35,220 nucleotides of DNA from Burkholderiales bacterium (GCA_025350505.1 JANXXS010000377.1:1-35220), one strand, 5' to 3'. Counted from the stretch's first letter, positions 1 through 8,925 are shown. The notes: generated by a model not told the origin, from the letters alone. Numbers and translations are program-made.

Positions 1-8
1 TAGAGCCA

Positions 9-68
9 TGGGGGCAACTCCGGAAACCGTGGGGGCAACAGCCTCAGAAGTTGCCCCCAGTTGCCCCC
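9..68. repeat. Two pairs of inverted GTTGCCCCC motifs near the tRNA
   Basis: Four copies of one nonamer lie within 60 bases. TGGGGGCAACT is at 9-19 and GTGGGGGCAAC at 29-39. The reverse orientation follows as AGTTGCCCCCA at 49-59 and GTTGCCCCC at 60-68. The 9-19 and 49-59 copies are perfect 11-base inverted repeats. The block is about 105 bases beyond the 3' end of tRNA-Arg. It could be integrase arm-type sites of an element lying to the left of the window, or a strong double hairpin ending tRNA transcription. The spacing and the multiple copies favour a protein-binding array, but no integrase is visible here. Confidence 0.6.
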
Positions 69-172
69 GGATGCCAGTGGACGGTGTGGGACGGCTCCGG
101 ACGCAAAGTCGCTCGCTGTCGAGGTAAATCATACCAGCGTGGGACTTTTGTGGAGCGCTTGAAATCGCTCAG

Positions 173-247
173 TGGTCCCGCCGACAGGAATCGAACCTGT
201 ATTTGCCGCTTAGGAGGCGGCCGTTCTATCCATTGAACTACGGCGAG
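173..247 (-). tRNA. tRNA-Arg (anticodon CCT)
   Basis: Read on the minus strand, a full cloverleaf is visible. The 5' acceptor strand CTCGCCG (247 to 241) pairs with CGGCGGG (183 to 177) over seven pairs, including one U-G. The D arm region has TAGTTCAATGGATAGAAC. The anticodon loop is CTCCTAA, giving anticodon CCT. The T arm has the usual GGTTCGATTCC core. Discriminator A at 176 is followed by an encoded CCA at 175-173. CCT reads the rare AGG codon. tRNA-Arg genes are frequent integration targets for tyrosine recombinases, which fits the repeat block just downstream. Confidence 0.95.
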
Positions 248-351
248 CGATCGCGGCGCGCTGGGCGCGCGGCGAGGGCGGCAGTTTAAGACCTGAGCCC
301 CTGCCGCCCCGCCCGCGCGATACTCGGCGATCGATCGATCGGACGCACGAC

Positions 352-582
352 ATGGCAGCAATCGAAGGGACGCACACGCAGGGCGGCAGCGGGCGGGTCG
401 TTCGCTATCGGGCGACCTACGAGGTGGTCGGCAACGCCATCCACTTCAAGGCGAGCTTCGATGGCGGGTCGTCGCACGAGGGGCAGTTCGACTTCGATCC
501 GTCAAAGCTCGACGCGGCCAAGGCGGTCGATGCGTTCCTGCAGAACCACATCGAGAAAGCGGACTGGGACGTGGCTCCTTAG
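352..582 (+). CDS. Small unknown protein, 76 aa
   Basis: A 76-residue protein that I do not recognise as a named family. It has no signal peptide or membrane segment and so is probably cytoplasmic. The first half alternates polar and hydrophobic residues, as in a small beta sheet (RYRATYEV, HFKASFDG). The second half has a helical, acidic stretch (DAAKAVDAFLQNHIEKADWD). Amino acid composition and frame use look like a real gene rather than a shadow of another. The ATG at 352 has no clear Shine-Dalgarno sequence. The gene converges on tamB, with 22 bases between the two stops. An (ATCG)n run precedes it at 326-341. Confidence 0.65.
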   Translation: MAAIEGTHTQGGSGRVVRYRATYEVVGNAIHFKASFDGGSSHEGQFDFDPSKLDAAKAVDAFLQNHIEKADWDVAP

Positions 583-604
583 GGGCTGGCGCACGAGGTA
601 CGTC

Positions 605-3600
605 CTACTTCCAGCGCAGCGTCCAGATCAGGTCGAGCGAGTTGTCGCCGCCGGCCTGCGCGCGCACCGTGAGCCGCTGCGCGATGCGGTAGATGAGCTG
701 CCAGCTGCCGGTGGTCGCATTCAGGCCGCGCTCGTAGCCGACGTACCAGCGCTTCGAGATCTGCTTGCCCAGGCCGACGATCGTCTCCTTGACGTCGCCC
801 TGACCCTGCTGCCGCACCGAGATCTCATCGAGGCCGATGGCGTGCGTGATGCGATCGGTCACGCCTGGCCCTTCGCCCGAGAGCAGCGCCAGCGCGGCGC
901 GCTGCAGCAGCGCCGTGTCGGCGCGGCCCACGCCTTCGCTGGCGCGGCCGAGCACCAGCCAGCTCAGCTTGTCGATGTCGCTCATGTCGGGCTCGGAGAA
1001 GAGGCGGATGCGTGGGTTGAGCGCCGTGCCGGCGACGACGACGCCAACGCGCACGTCGAGGTTCGGCCGCGTCGCCTCGATGTCGAGACGCGGGTTCTCG
1101 ATCGGCCCGGCGAAGGTCAGCACGCCGCGGTCGATGCCGAGCTTCTGGCCGTAGGCCTGGTACGTGCCGTCGACGGCGCGGAGCGTGCCGTCGACGGCGA
1201 GCCTGCCCCCCGGCGACGTGAGGTGCAACTCGCCGCGCAGCCCGGCGTCGAGGCCGCGGCCGCGGATGCGCAGCTTCTCGCCCATCGCCACGCGCAGGTC
1301 GAGCGCGACCTTGCGCGCGGCCGGCGGCGCGGGCGTGGTCGCCGGCGCGGCCGCGGGCGCGATTGCCGGGGCGGCGGTGGCGGTCGCGGCAGCGGGCGGC
1401 GGCACGCCGGCCGGCCGGCGAATCACCTCGACGTCGCTGCCGAGCGTCGGCGCGTCGGCGCGCGTGAAGTCGATCAGGCCTTCGTCGACCTTGAAGTTGC
1501 CGTCGAGCGCCAGCGACTTCGCATCGAGCCGCAGCGCCGCGGCGCCGCTTGTGACGATGCGCCGGTCGACGCGGCCGAGCATCTCGAAGTTCTCGGCGCT
1601 CAGCTTCAGGTTGGCTTCCGGCGCCGCGCCGAAGCTCGCCTCGCCCGCAAGCGACACGCTGCCGCCGCCGCCCTTGGCCGTGAAGCGCTCGATGCGCGCG
1701 CTCGTGCCCTGCAAGGCGATGGCGACGCTGCCGTCCTTGACGTTGACGCCCTGCAGGAAGTTGCGCACGCCGAGGTTCGCGCCCTCGACGTGGCCGGTGT
1801 ATTCGGGCGCGCCGAAGTGGCCGCCGATGCACGCGTCGGCGTGCACCTCGCCGGTCAGCCGCCAGCCCGCCGGCACCCAGCGTCCCCAAGTGCCCAGGCT
1901 GGCGATGCGCAGCTCGACCTTGCCGTCGATCGGCGTCGCTGCGCCGGGCCAGAGTGCGTCGCTGCTCGTGCGCGCGGTGACGCTGCCCGAGGCGACGCCG
2001 AGCGTGCTGCCGGCGATCAGCGTGGTGAAGTTCCAGACGCCGTCCTTGGCCGCGACGGCCACGCGCAGGTCGGTGAAGCCGAGGCTTTGCGTGCCGACCT
2101 CGTCGGTGACGGTGAGGTCGCCGCGCGCCCGCTCGACGAGGACGTCGACGGCGGCCGCGGGCGCGCCGCGAACCTCGATGCGGGCGCCGACGGCAAGGTC
2201 GCCGCCCCAGCCGAAGTCGGGCTGCAGGGCGCGCAGCAAGGGCGCGATCGGCAAGGGGTCGATCGTCGCCGACGCTTCGAGCCTGGCGCCGGCGCCGCGC
2301 GCATCGCCGCCTTGCCAGGCGATGCGACGCCAGCGCGTCGTCGCGCCGAGCAGCTCGGCCGAGCCCGCCTCGAGCGAGGCGCGCGCCGGGCCACCGCTCC
2401 AGAAGACGCTGCCTCGTAGCTCGTGCGCGTTGAGCCAGGTGCGGCGCGGCGCGACCAGGCCTTGCGCGACCAGCTCGTGCACGGTGCCCGCCCAGCCGGC
2501 GCCGCGCGCGCCGCCGGCGTCGACGAGGCCGCCTTGGAGGCTGAGCACGAGGGCGCTGCGGCCGGACGGCGTCGGCGCGCTTGCGGCAGCGGCCGGGGAG
2601 GGCGCGGTAGAAGACGAGAGCGAAGACAGCGCAGCGGCTGCTGGCGTCATCGGCTGGGCGGCCGCCTCGGTCGGACCGGACGGGCCGCGCGACGCGGCGA
2701 TCGTATCGACCCATTCCGGCGGCAGCGCGTCCGACTCGACGCGCAGCTCGGCCGTGTGTGCGCGCGCGGTGCCGCTCAGCTGCGCGCGGACCCGGGCGAT
2801 GTCGCGGCCCGACAGGTTCAGGCCGTCGAGGGCGAATGTGCCGCTCACCGCGGTGTCGCCGGCGCTGCCGAGTCGCCATCGCCCTTCGGCCTGGCGAACG
2901 GCGACGCCATCGAAGCGAAGCGCGGTGCCGCGCAGCTCGCCTTCGCTCTTCAGGTCGGGCCAGCGGCCGTCGATGCGTGCCGTCGCGTTCAAGCCGCCGC
3001 CGATGGCCGGCGCCGACGCCGCACTGCCGGGGCCGTGCACCAGCGGCGCCAGCCGCGCCAGTTGCGGTGCGTCGACGGCCAGCTGCCAGTGGTCCTGCGC
3101 GCCGGCCGGGCCGATCCGTCCCTGCGCGTTGACATGGTTGCCGGCAGCGACGATGTCGAAGCTCGGGAGCGCCGTGCCATCGCCGTTTGCAAAGCGCGCT
3201 TCGCCTTGCAAGGGCACGCCGGCCAGCGTGCTGGCGCCGAGCGAGAGCTTCGCCGATCCGCGCGTGGCGACGATCTGGTCGAGCAGCGACGCGCCTGCGC
3301 CGGCGCGCAAGGCGAGGTCGAACTCACCCTTCGCATTGAGCCGGTTGGCGCCGCGACCGAGCAGCGCATCGGCGCCGCCAGGCCACCACGGCGCCGGGTC
3401 GAAGTCGATCATGCCGGCGCGGCCGGTCGCCTGCCAGGGATTGGCCGCCGCACTGCGATGCAGCTTGCCGACGAGCGTGGCCGTGGCAGCGCCCAGGCTG
3501 GCCTCGGCGTTGCGCAGATCGATCTCGTTGCTGCTGGCGCGCGCCGCCAGATGCAAGCGTGCGGCACGCGGCGCCGCGCGCGGCAACCGGCCGTCCGACA

Positions 3601-4924
3601 ACTGGCCGGCCAGGTCGGCCGCCAGTTCGATGGCCCACGTGCCCGCCGCGGTGCCGGCGCCGAATCCCGTTCCCGTCGCCGAGGCCTTGCCGTCGAGCAC
3701 CGTCTCCGGCGCGCGCGCGTCGAGTGCGACCGGCTGCAGCTTGTCGACGTCGACGTCGACGTTCCAGCGATCCGTGGCCCGGCGTCCATGCGCGACGATG
3801 TGGCCGCCGGGCAGGCGCTTCGAGCCGAGCTCGGCCGAGAGCGTGCGCACCTCGACGACGCGCGGGTCGTCGGGGCGGGCCTGCAATTCGGCGCTGAGGA
3901 GCTGCACCGGCAAGAGGCCTTCGTTCCAGCGCCCGGCGCGCGCGTTGCGCAGCTCGACCGAGACGGCGGCGGGGCGGTCGAGGCCGCTCGTCGTGGCGAT
4001 GGCATGGCCGCTCAGCGACGTCGCCGGGGCGGCGCTCGAGAAGGCCGAAAGGTCGAGCGCGTCGGTCGAGGCGTGCAGATCGCCGAGCGGCCAGGCGGCG
4101 AACGGGCGGACCAGCGCCTTGGCGTCGAACGATTGCGCGCCGTGAGTGGGCGAGGGCATGACCCGTGCCGTCGCTTCGACGCTCAAGGAAGTGAGCGGCC
4201 CGTTGGCGCTCGCATTCGCCTGCCAGGCCGGCGTCGATGCCGGCGACGCCAGCGCGAGACGCGCGTCGATCTCGAAGGGCGAATCGGCGGCGACGCTGGC
4301 GCGGCCCGTGGCGGCCGCCTGCTCGTGCGTCGCAGTCAGGGCGTCGAAGCGATGCTGCGCGCCGCCGTCGGCACCGAGGTGAACACGACCGCGCAGCGCG
4401 CGCAGCGTCGGCGCAGCGTCGGCGCTGCCGAGGCGCAGCTCATCGACGCTCGCCTCGAGGATCTCGATCTCGATCGGCAGCCGCAATGACGAGGGCGGCG
4501 ACGCCGGCTCGTTCGTCGCCGGCGTGGTGGCGGGTCGGCGCAGAAGCGTCACGCGGTCGGCGTGCAGGGTCGCGATCGTCAGGCGCAGCCAGCGTCCGCG
4601 GTCGCCGCGATTGGCGTCGAGCGCATGCCAGCGCGGCGCGTCGAGGCGCAGCACGCCGCTCGTTCCGGGCAAGGTGATGTCGATGCGTTCGGCCGAGAAG
4701 TCGCCGATCAGCGAGCCCTGCGGCGCGGTGATCGCGAGCCGCGGCACGAGCGCCACCAGCCAGGCGCTGCCGGTGACGCTCTGCACCGCCCACCAGAGCA
4801 GGGCGACGGCGAGCGCGACGAGCAGGAGCAGCGTCGCCAGACTGCCGCCGAGCCATCGTCCCCAGCGCCACCGCGCGCGCGGCGGTGCGGGCAGCGGCAG
4901 CTCGGGCTCAGGGTCGTCGGCCAT
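605..4924 (-). CDS. tamB: TamB, translocation and assembly module inner-membrane component
   Basis: A 1439-residue protein, larger than the roughly 1260 residues of E. coli TamB. TamB spans the periplasm from an inner-membrane anchor to the outer-membrane TamA barrel, and is implicated in outer-membrane protein assembly and phospholipid transport. Visible parts are a short cytoplasmic Pro-rich N-terminus, one membrane anchor near residues 25-47 (LLLLVALAVALLWW), a very long repetitive beta-rich region typical of AsmA-like bridge proteins, an Ala/Pro-rich break (PAIAPAAAPATTPAPP), and a conserved DUF490-type C-terminus ending in SLDLIWTLRWK. It starts with ATG (MADDPEPELPLP) 11 bases after the tamA stop, so the two are surely co-transcribed. 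The low-complexity break near the C-terminal domain is more pronounced than I would expect. Family assignment is firm; substrate specificity cannot be read from sequence. Confidence 0.93.
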   Translation of the reverse strand: MADDPEPELPLPAPPRARWRWGRWLGGSLATLLLLVALAVALLWWAVQSVTGSAWLVALVPRLAITAPQGSLIGDFSAERIDITLPGTSGVLRLDAPRWHALDANRGDRGRWLRLTIATLHADRVTLLRRPATTPATNEPASPPSSLRLPIEIEILEASVDELRLGSADAAPTLRALRGRVHLGADGGAQHRFDALTATHEQAAATGRASVAADSPFEIDARLALASPASTPAWQANASANGPLTSLSVEATARVMPSPTHGAQSFDAKALVRPFAAWPLGDLHASTDALDLSAFSSAAPATSLSGHAIATTSGLDRPAAVSVELRNARAGRWNEGLLPVQLLSAELQARPDDPRVVEVRTLSAELGSKRLPGGHIVAHGRRATDRWNVDVDVDKLQPVALDARAPETVLDGKASATGTGFGAGTAAGTWAIELAADLAGQLSDGRLPRAAPRAARLHLAARASSNEIDLRNAEASLGAATATLVGKLHRSAAANPWQATGRAGMIDFDPAPWWPGGADALLGRGANRLNAKGEFDLALRAGAGASLLDQIVATRGSAKLSLGASTLAGVPLQGEARFANGDGTALPSFDIVAAGNHVNAQGRIGPAGAQDHWQLAVDAPQLARLAPLVHGPGSAASAPAIGGGLNATARIDGRWPDLKSEGELRGTALRFDGVAVRQAEGRWRLGSAGDTAVSGTFALDGLNLSGRDIARVRAQLSGTARAHTAELRVESDALPPEWVDTIAASRGPSGPTEAAAQPMTPAAAALSSLSSSTAPSPAAAASAPTPSGRSALVLSLQGGLVDAGGARGAGWAGTVHELVAQGLVAPRRTWLNAHELRGSVFWSGGPARASLEAGSAELLGATTRWRRIAWQGGDARGAGARLEASATIDPLPIAPLLRALQPDFGWGGDLAVGARIEVRGAPAAAVDVLVERARGDLTVTDEVGTQSLGFTDLRVAVAAKDGVWNFTTLIAGSTLGVASGSVTARTSSDALWPGAATPIDGKVELRIASLGTWGRWVPAGWRLTGEVHADACIGGHFGAPEYTGHVEGANLGVRNFLQGVNVKDGSVAIALQGTSARIERFTAKGGGGSVSLAGEASFGAAPEANLKLSAENFEMLGRVDRRIVTSGAAALRLDAKSLALDGNFKVDEGLIDFTRADAPTLGSDVEVIRRPAGVPPPAAATATAAPAIAPAAAPATTPAPPAARKVALDLRVAMGEKLRIRGRGLDAGLRGELHLTSPGGRLAVDGTLRAVDGTYQAYGQKLGIDRGVLTFAGPIENPRLDIEATRPNLDVRVGVVVAGTALNPRIRLFSEPDMSDIDKLSWLVLGRASEGVGRADTALLQRAALALLSGEGPGVTDRITHAIGLDEISVRQQGQGDVKETIVGLGKQISKRWYVGYERGLNATTGSWQLIYRIAQRLTVRAQAGGDNSLDLIWTLRWK

Positions 4925-4935
4925 CGCGCGATCGT

Positions 4936-6810
4936 TCAGAAGGCGATGCCGACGCTGACGTGAAGGCGCAGGCGCCGCTCGTCCTGGCCGTACGCCAGGT
5001 CGAGCCGCAACGGACCGACGGGGCTGCGGTAGTGCAAGCCGACGCCGTAGCCGAACACCGGACGCATCTCGTTCCAGCGGTCGGCGGCATTGCCGGCGTC
5101 GACGAACACCGCGCCGAGCAAGGCCGGCACCCGATCGCTCAACGGATGCTCCATCTCGACGCTGCCGGTGAGCAGGACGCGGCCGCCGACCACCGCGCCG
5201 TTCACCGAAGGGCCGAGCGTGCGATAGCCGTAGCCGCGCACCGAGTCCTCGCCACCGGCGCGGAAGAGCACGTTGTCGGGCACGCCGATGCGGTCGTGCA
5301 CGAAGACCTGGCCGGCCTCGACCCGCGCGTTGCCGAACCAGCCGCCGAACGGCAGGTACGCGCTGTAGCGCGTGTAGGCGCGCACGAAGGGGCCGCGACT
5401 CCTGAACTCGCCGGCGATGTCGGAGCGCGTCTCGACGCCCTCGCCATAGCCCGCGCCGCCTTGCAGCGAGAGGGCGGTGCCTTCGGTCGGCGCGAGGATG
5501 TTGTCGAGGTCGCGGCGCAGCCAGTGGTAGTTGACCGAGGCGGCCTCGCTCGAGGTGGTGAGCGGCGCGCTCGAGACGCGCGCATGCGAGGCCTCGAGGT
5601 AGTAGACGCGCTCGAAGCGCGTCAGATCCTGCGAGCGGCCGACGCGCGTAGTCCAGCTGTCGCGCGTCTCGTCGGCGGCGAGCAGTTGCTCGATGTTGGC
5701 GGCGGCCAGGTTGCGCCAGAGGTTGTCGTGCGGATACGAGGTGAGCTCGGTGCCGATGGTCTTGAGGTCGGGGCCGAACGAGATCGTGCTGTGCGCGATC
5801 CACGGCTGGCCGAACACCTTGCGGTCGTAGTGCTCGAGCGAGACGCGCGGCCCGGTGTTGGCGCTGTAGCCGAGGCCGAACGTGGCCGACTGCTGCGTCA
5901 GCTCCTTGACCTTGACGACGACCGGCGCCGCTTCGGGCGGGCCGCTCGCGTCGAGCTCGACCGAGGCGCCTTCGAAGAGTCCGACCTTGACGATGCGCTC
6001 CTGATAGTCGAGCAACAGCTTCTCGGTGTAGGCCTCGCCGCCGAAGAAGGTGGCCAGGCGCCGCACCGCGTCTTCGTCGTATCGGTTCACGCCTTCGATG
6101 CGGATCGGGCCGAGCCGGAACAGCGGGCCGCCTTCGATCGTCACGTCGAGCACGGCGGTGCCCGCGGTGGCGTCGACTTTGGCGTGCGTCGATTGCCAGG
6201 CGGCGGTCGGGTAGCCGTCGGCGCGCAGTTCGCCGAGCGCCGCGTTCTTGGCGCTGTTCCAGGCCGGCTGGCGAAACGGCTGGCCGGGCTTGAGCGACCA
6301 GGTCTGGCGGAGCTTGTCGAGCCGGTCGGTCCACGGCTCGTCGCGCGTCGGCGTGCGTGGCGCGAGCGGCGCCGTCGATGCGATGTCGACGCTTTGCACC
6401 GCGACGCGCGCGCCGGGCACCACCGTCATGACGATGCGCGGCAGGCCACCCGGCGCAGCCGGCGTTTGCGCGATCTTCACCGTCGCGTCGAAATAGCCCT
6501 CGGTCTCGAGCAGGCCGCGCGCCTGCGCCGGCGCCGCCGCGACCAACCGGTCGAGCTCGGTGCCGGCGACGCCTTCGGACTGCGGCGCCCTCTGGAAGCG
6601 CGCCAGGTCCAGGTATTCGAGCAGCAGCGTGCGCAGCGGTGCGGGCGCTTCGACCTCGAAGTCGTAGAGCGCGACCTCGGGCTCGCGTGGCGGCGCAGTC
6701 GCCGCGGCTTCGTCCTTGTTCGAGAAGAAGGGCAGGCTCGAGCAGCCGCCGAGCAGCACCGCGAGCATCGACCCCCACAGCGCCTGGAGCAGCGCTGCGC
6801 GCAATCTCAT
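4936..6810 (-). CDS. tamA: TamA, Omp85-family outer-membrane barrel, with a lipobox
   Basis: A 624-residue Omp85/BamA-superfamily protein. POTRA domains occupy the N-terminal half (for example the stretch around GYFDATVKI and the RIEGVNRYDEDAV segment). A C-terminal barrel ends in phenylalanine (HVSVGIAF), the usual beta-signal for BAM insertion. RGYGYRTLGP resembles the conserved L6 loop VRGF/Y motif. The N-terminus MRLRAALLQALWG leads to LLGGCSSLP, a lipobox with Cys23, so the mature protein may be lipidated. The ATG overlaps the stop of the upstream VWA gene in an ATGA arrangement, and tamB follows 11 bases later. TamA and TamB form one complex, so the operon makes functional sense. E. coli TamA has a conventional signal peptide, which makes the lipobox worth noting. 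Confidence 0.93.
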   Translation of the reverse strand: MRLRAALLQALWGSMLAVLLGGCSSLPFFSNKDEAAATAPPREPEVALYDFEVEAPAPLRTLLLEYLDLARFQRAPQSEGVAGTELDRLVAAAPAQARGLLETEGYFDATVKIAQTPAAPGGLPRIVMTVVPGARVAVQSVDIASTAPLAPRTPTRDEPWTDRLDKLRQTWSLKPGQPFRQPAWNSAKNAALGELRADGYPTAAWQSTHAKVDATAGTAVLDVTIEGGPLFRLGPIRIEGVNRYDEDAVRRLATFFGGEAYTEKLLLDYQERIVKVGLFEGASVELDASGPPEAAPVVVKVKELTQQSATFGLGYSANTGPRVSLEHYDRKVFGQPWIAHSTISFGPDLKTIGTELTSYPHDNLWRNLAAANIEQLLAADETRDSWTTRVGRSQDLTRFERVYYLEASHARVSSAPLTTSSEAASVNYHWLRRDLDNILAPTEGTALSLQGGAGYGEGVETRSDIAGEFRSRGPFVRAYTRYSAYLPFGGWFGNARVEAGQVFVHDRIGVPDNVLFRAGGEDSVRGYGYRTLGPSVNGAVVGGRVLLTGSVEMEHPLSDRVPALLGAVFVDAGNAADRWNEMRPVFGYGVGLHYRSPVGPLRLDLAYGQDERRLRLHVSVGIAF

Positions 6811-7997
6811 TTAACGAGCAGTCGCATGGCTCCTTCGAGCCCGGGCAGGGTGAGCGGGAACATGCGCTGGTTCATCAGCTGCTGGATCACCGAGATGCTT
6901 TGCCGGTAGCCCCAGACGCCGTGCGGCTCGGGGTTGATCCAGGCGAACTTCGGGAAGGCGTTGGTGAGCCGCTGCAGCCACTCGGCGCCCGGCTCTTCGT
7001 TGTTGTATTCGACGCTGCCGCCGGGCTGCAGGATCTCGTACGGGCTCATCGTCGCGTCGCCGACGAAGATCAGCTTGTAGTCCTTGTTGTACTTCCTGAT
7101 GATGTCCCAGGTCGGGAACTTCTCGCTGTAGCGGCGCCGGTTGTTCTTCCACATGAAGTCGTAGACGCAGTTGTGGAAGTAGAAGAACTCGAGGTGCTTG
7201 AACTCGGTCTTGGCGGCGCTGAACAGCTCCTCGACGCGGTGGATGTGCTCGTCCATCGTGCCGCCCACGTCCATCAGCAGCAGCACCTTCACCTTGTTGT
7301 GCCGCTCCGGCACCATCTTGATGTCGAGCCAGCCGGCGTTGGCGGCGGTGGAGTGGATCGTGTCGTCGAGGTCGAGCTCCTCTTCCGAGCCTTCGCGGGC
7401 GAAACGTCGCAAGCGCCGCAGCGCGATCTTGATGTTGCGCGTGCCGAGCTCGAGGTTGTCGTCGTAGTCCTTGAACTGGCGCTGGTCCCAGACCTTGACC
7501 GCGCTCTTGTTGCGGCCCTTTTCCTGGCCGATGCGGATGCCTTGCGGGTTGTAGCCGTAGGCGCCGAAGGGCGAGGTGCCGCCGGTGCCGATCATCTTGG
7601 AGCCGCCCTCGTGGCGCTTCTTCTGCTCCTCGAAGCGCTTCTTCAGCGTCTCCATCAGCTCGTCCCAGCCCATCTTCTCGATCGCCGCTTTTTCCTCGGG
7701 CGAAAGCGTGAGCTCGAACTGCTTTTGCAGCCACTCGAGCGGGATATCCTGGGTGAAGTCGGCGAGCAGCTCGACGCCCTTGAAGTAGGCGGCAAAGGCG
7801 CGGTCGAACTTGTCGAACTGCGCCTCGTCCTTGACCAGCGAGGTGCGCGCCAGGTAGTAGAAGCTGTCGACGCTCGGGCTGGCGCCGTCCTCGCCGTCGA
7901 TGACGCCCGACTTGATCGCGTCGAGCAGCGTCAGGTACTCCTTGACCGAGACCTTGAGCTTGGCGGCGCGGAGGGTGAAGAAGAAGTTGATCAGCAT
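6807..7997 (-). CDS. VWA-domain protein of the CoxE-like family
   Basis: A 396-residue soluble protein without a signal peptide. The C-terminal half (about 220-396) is a von Willebrand A domain. Its metal-site loop reads DVGGTMD at residues 243-249, a variant of the classical DxSxS motif with Gly and Thr in place of the serines. This matches the CoxE-like VWA family, whose members usually work with a MoxR-type AAA+ ATPase. A basic, helical N-terminal half precedes it (SVKEYLTLLDAI, WDELMETLKKRFEEQKKRH). The stop codon overlaps the tamA start (ATGA), implying translational coupling. No MoxR gene lies next to it; the upstream neighbour is a divergent peroxiredoxin 164 bases away. No good Shine-Dalgarno precedes the ATG. 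Its biochemical role is unknown. Confidence 0.85.
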   Translation of the reverse strand: MLINFFFTLRAAKLKVSVKEYLTLLDAIKSGVIDGEDGASPSVDSFYYLARTSLVKDEAQFDKFDRAFAAYFKGVELLADFTQDIPLEWLQKQFELTLSPEEKAAIEKMGWDELMETLKKRFEEQKKRHEGGSKMIGTGGTSPFGAYGYNPQGIRIGQEKGRNKSAVKVWDQRQFKDYDDNLELGTRNIKIALRRLRRFAREGSEEELDLDDTIHSTAANAGWLDIKMVPERHNKVKVLLLMDVGGTMDEHIHRVEELFSAAKTEFKHLEFFYFHNCVYDFMWKNNRRRYSEKFPTWDIIRKYNKDYKLIFVGDATMSPYEILQPGGSVEYNNEEPGAEWLQRLTNAFPKFAWINPEPHGVWGYRQSISVIQQLMNQRMFPLTLPGLEGAMRLLVK

Positions 7998-8161
7998 GTG
8001 CGTCGGGCGCGGGCGGGCGCTTTCCCCAACGAAGCATAGCGCCCGGTGGCGAGATCGTGCGCCGGCGCGTAACCATATGCCGCGTATGCCTTTGCCGGGG
8101 CCGCCGCGGCGGCGGCCATTGGCGGCATACTGTCCGCCCCCATCCGGACCGAGGAGCCCCC

Positions 8162-8818
8162 ATGTCCCTGCGCATCAACGACACCGCGCCCGATTTCGAA
8201 GCCGAGACCACGCAAGGAAAGATCCACTTCCACGAGTGGATCGGCGACAAGTGGGCGATCCTGTTCTCGCACCCGAAGGACTTCACGCCGGTCTGCACGA
8301 CCGAGCTCGGCTACATGGCCAGGATCGAGCCCGAGTTCACGAAGCGCGGCGCCAAGCTGATCGGCCTGTCGGCCGATCCGGTCGACCGGCACGCCGCCTG
8401 GTCGCACGACATCGAGGAAACCCAGGGCGCCAGCGTCAAGTACCCGATGATTGCCGACGCCGGTCTCGAGGTCGCCAAGCTCTACAACATGCTGCCCGCC
8501 GACGAGGTCGCCGCCGATGGCCGCACCGCCGTCAACAACGCCACCGTGCGCTCGGTCTTCGTCATCGGCCCGGACAAGAAGGTGAAGCTGACGCTGACCT
8601 ATCCGATGTCGGTCGGCCGCAACTTCGACGAGATCCTGCGTGTGCTCGATGCCCTGCAGCTCAACGCCAAGCACACCGTCGCGACGCCGGTGAACTGGAA
8701 GCCGGGCGACGACGTCATCATCCCGACCAGCGTCAGCGACGAGCAGGCGAAGGCGAAGTACCCCGGCGGCTTCACGACGCTGAAGCCCTACCTGCGCACC
8801 GTCAAGCAGCCGGGCTGA
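8162..8818 (+). CDS. 1-Cys peroxiredoxin (Prx6-type, AhpC/TSA family)
   Basis: A 218-residue cytoplasmic thiol peroxidase that reduces hydrogen peroxide and organic peroxides. The peroxidatic site is at residues 41-48, FTPVCTTE, with Cys45; the preceding SHPKDFTP is typical of the Prx6 group. The C-terminal domain (GDDVIIPTSVSDEQAKAKYPGGF) is the extended tail of Prx6 enzymes. No second cysteine is placed as a resolving residue, consistent with a 1-Cys mechanism. GAGGAG at 8151-8156, five bases before the ATG, fixes the start; the longer open frame upstream is not used. The gene is divergent from the VWA gene. No OxyR gene or other redox partner is adjacent. Confidence 0.93.
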   Translation: MSLRINDTAPDFEAETTQGKIHFHEWIGDKWAILFSHPKDFTPVCTTELGYMARIEPEFTKRGAKLIGLSADPVDRHAAWSHDIEETQGASVKYPMIADAGLEVAKLYNMLPADEVAADGRTAVNNATVRSVFVIGPDKKVKLTLTYPMSVGRNFDEILRVLDALQLNAKHTVATPVNWKPGDDVIIPTSVSDEQAKAKYPGGFTTLKPYLRTVKQPG

Positions 8819-8912
8819 GGGCGGTTACGAAAAAAGTCCGCGGGCGGCGTCGATCGCGGTCGCGCCCGTTCGTCGTGTGAGTGAGGCCGAGAGCTTCGCC
8901 ATGCAACGACCC

Positions 8913-8918
8913 AAGGAG
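8913..8918 (+). promoter_or_regulatory. Ribosome binding site that fixes the YCII gene start
   Basis: AAGGAG lies seven bases before the ATG at 8926. The open frame continues upstream to a GTG at 8881, but the strong site here and family alignment (proteins begin MRFMxLM) favour 8926. Confidence 0.75.
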
Positions 8919-8925
8919 CGGTGAG

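Noticed and set aside
326-341. (ATCG)n-type run before the 76-residue gene as a regulatory site.
   Set aside because: A simple-sequence palindrome, too short and common in this composition to call functional.
461-2419. Long plus-strand open frames across the tamB gene (also 1164-4145 and 2423-4489).
   Set aside because: They lie antisense to tamB and tamA, have Arg/Ala-rich low-complexity translations with no domain, and reflect the GC-rich codon use of the real genes.
8100-8113. Perfect palindrome GCCGCCGCGGCGGC upstream of the peroxiredoxin gene.
   Set aside because: A GC-only palindrome is expected by chance in this region, and no promoter is recognisable around it.
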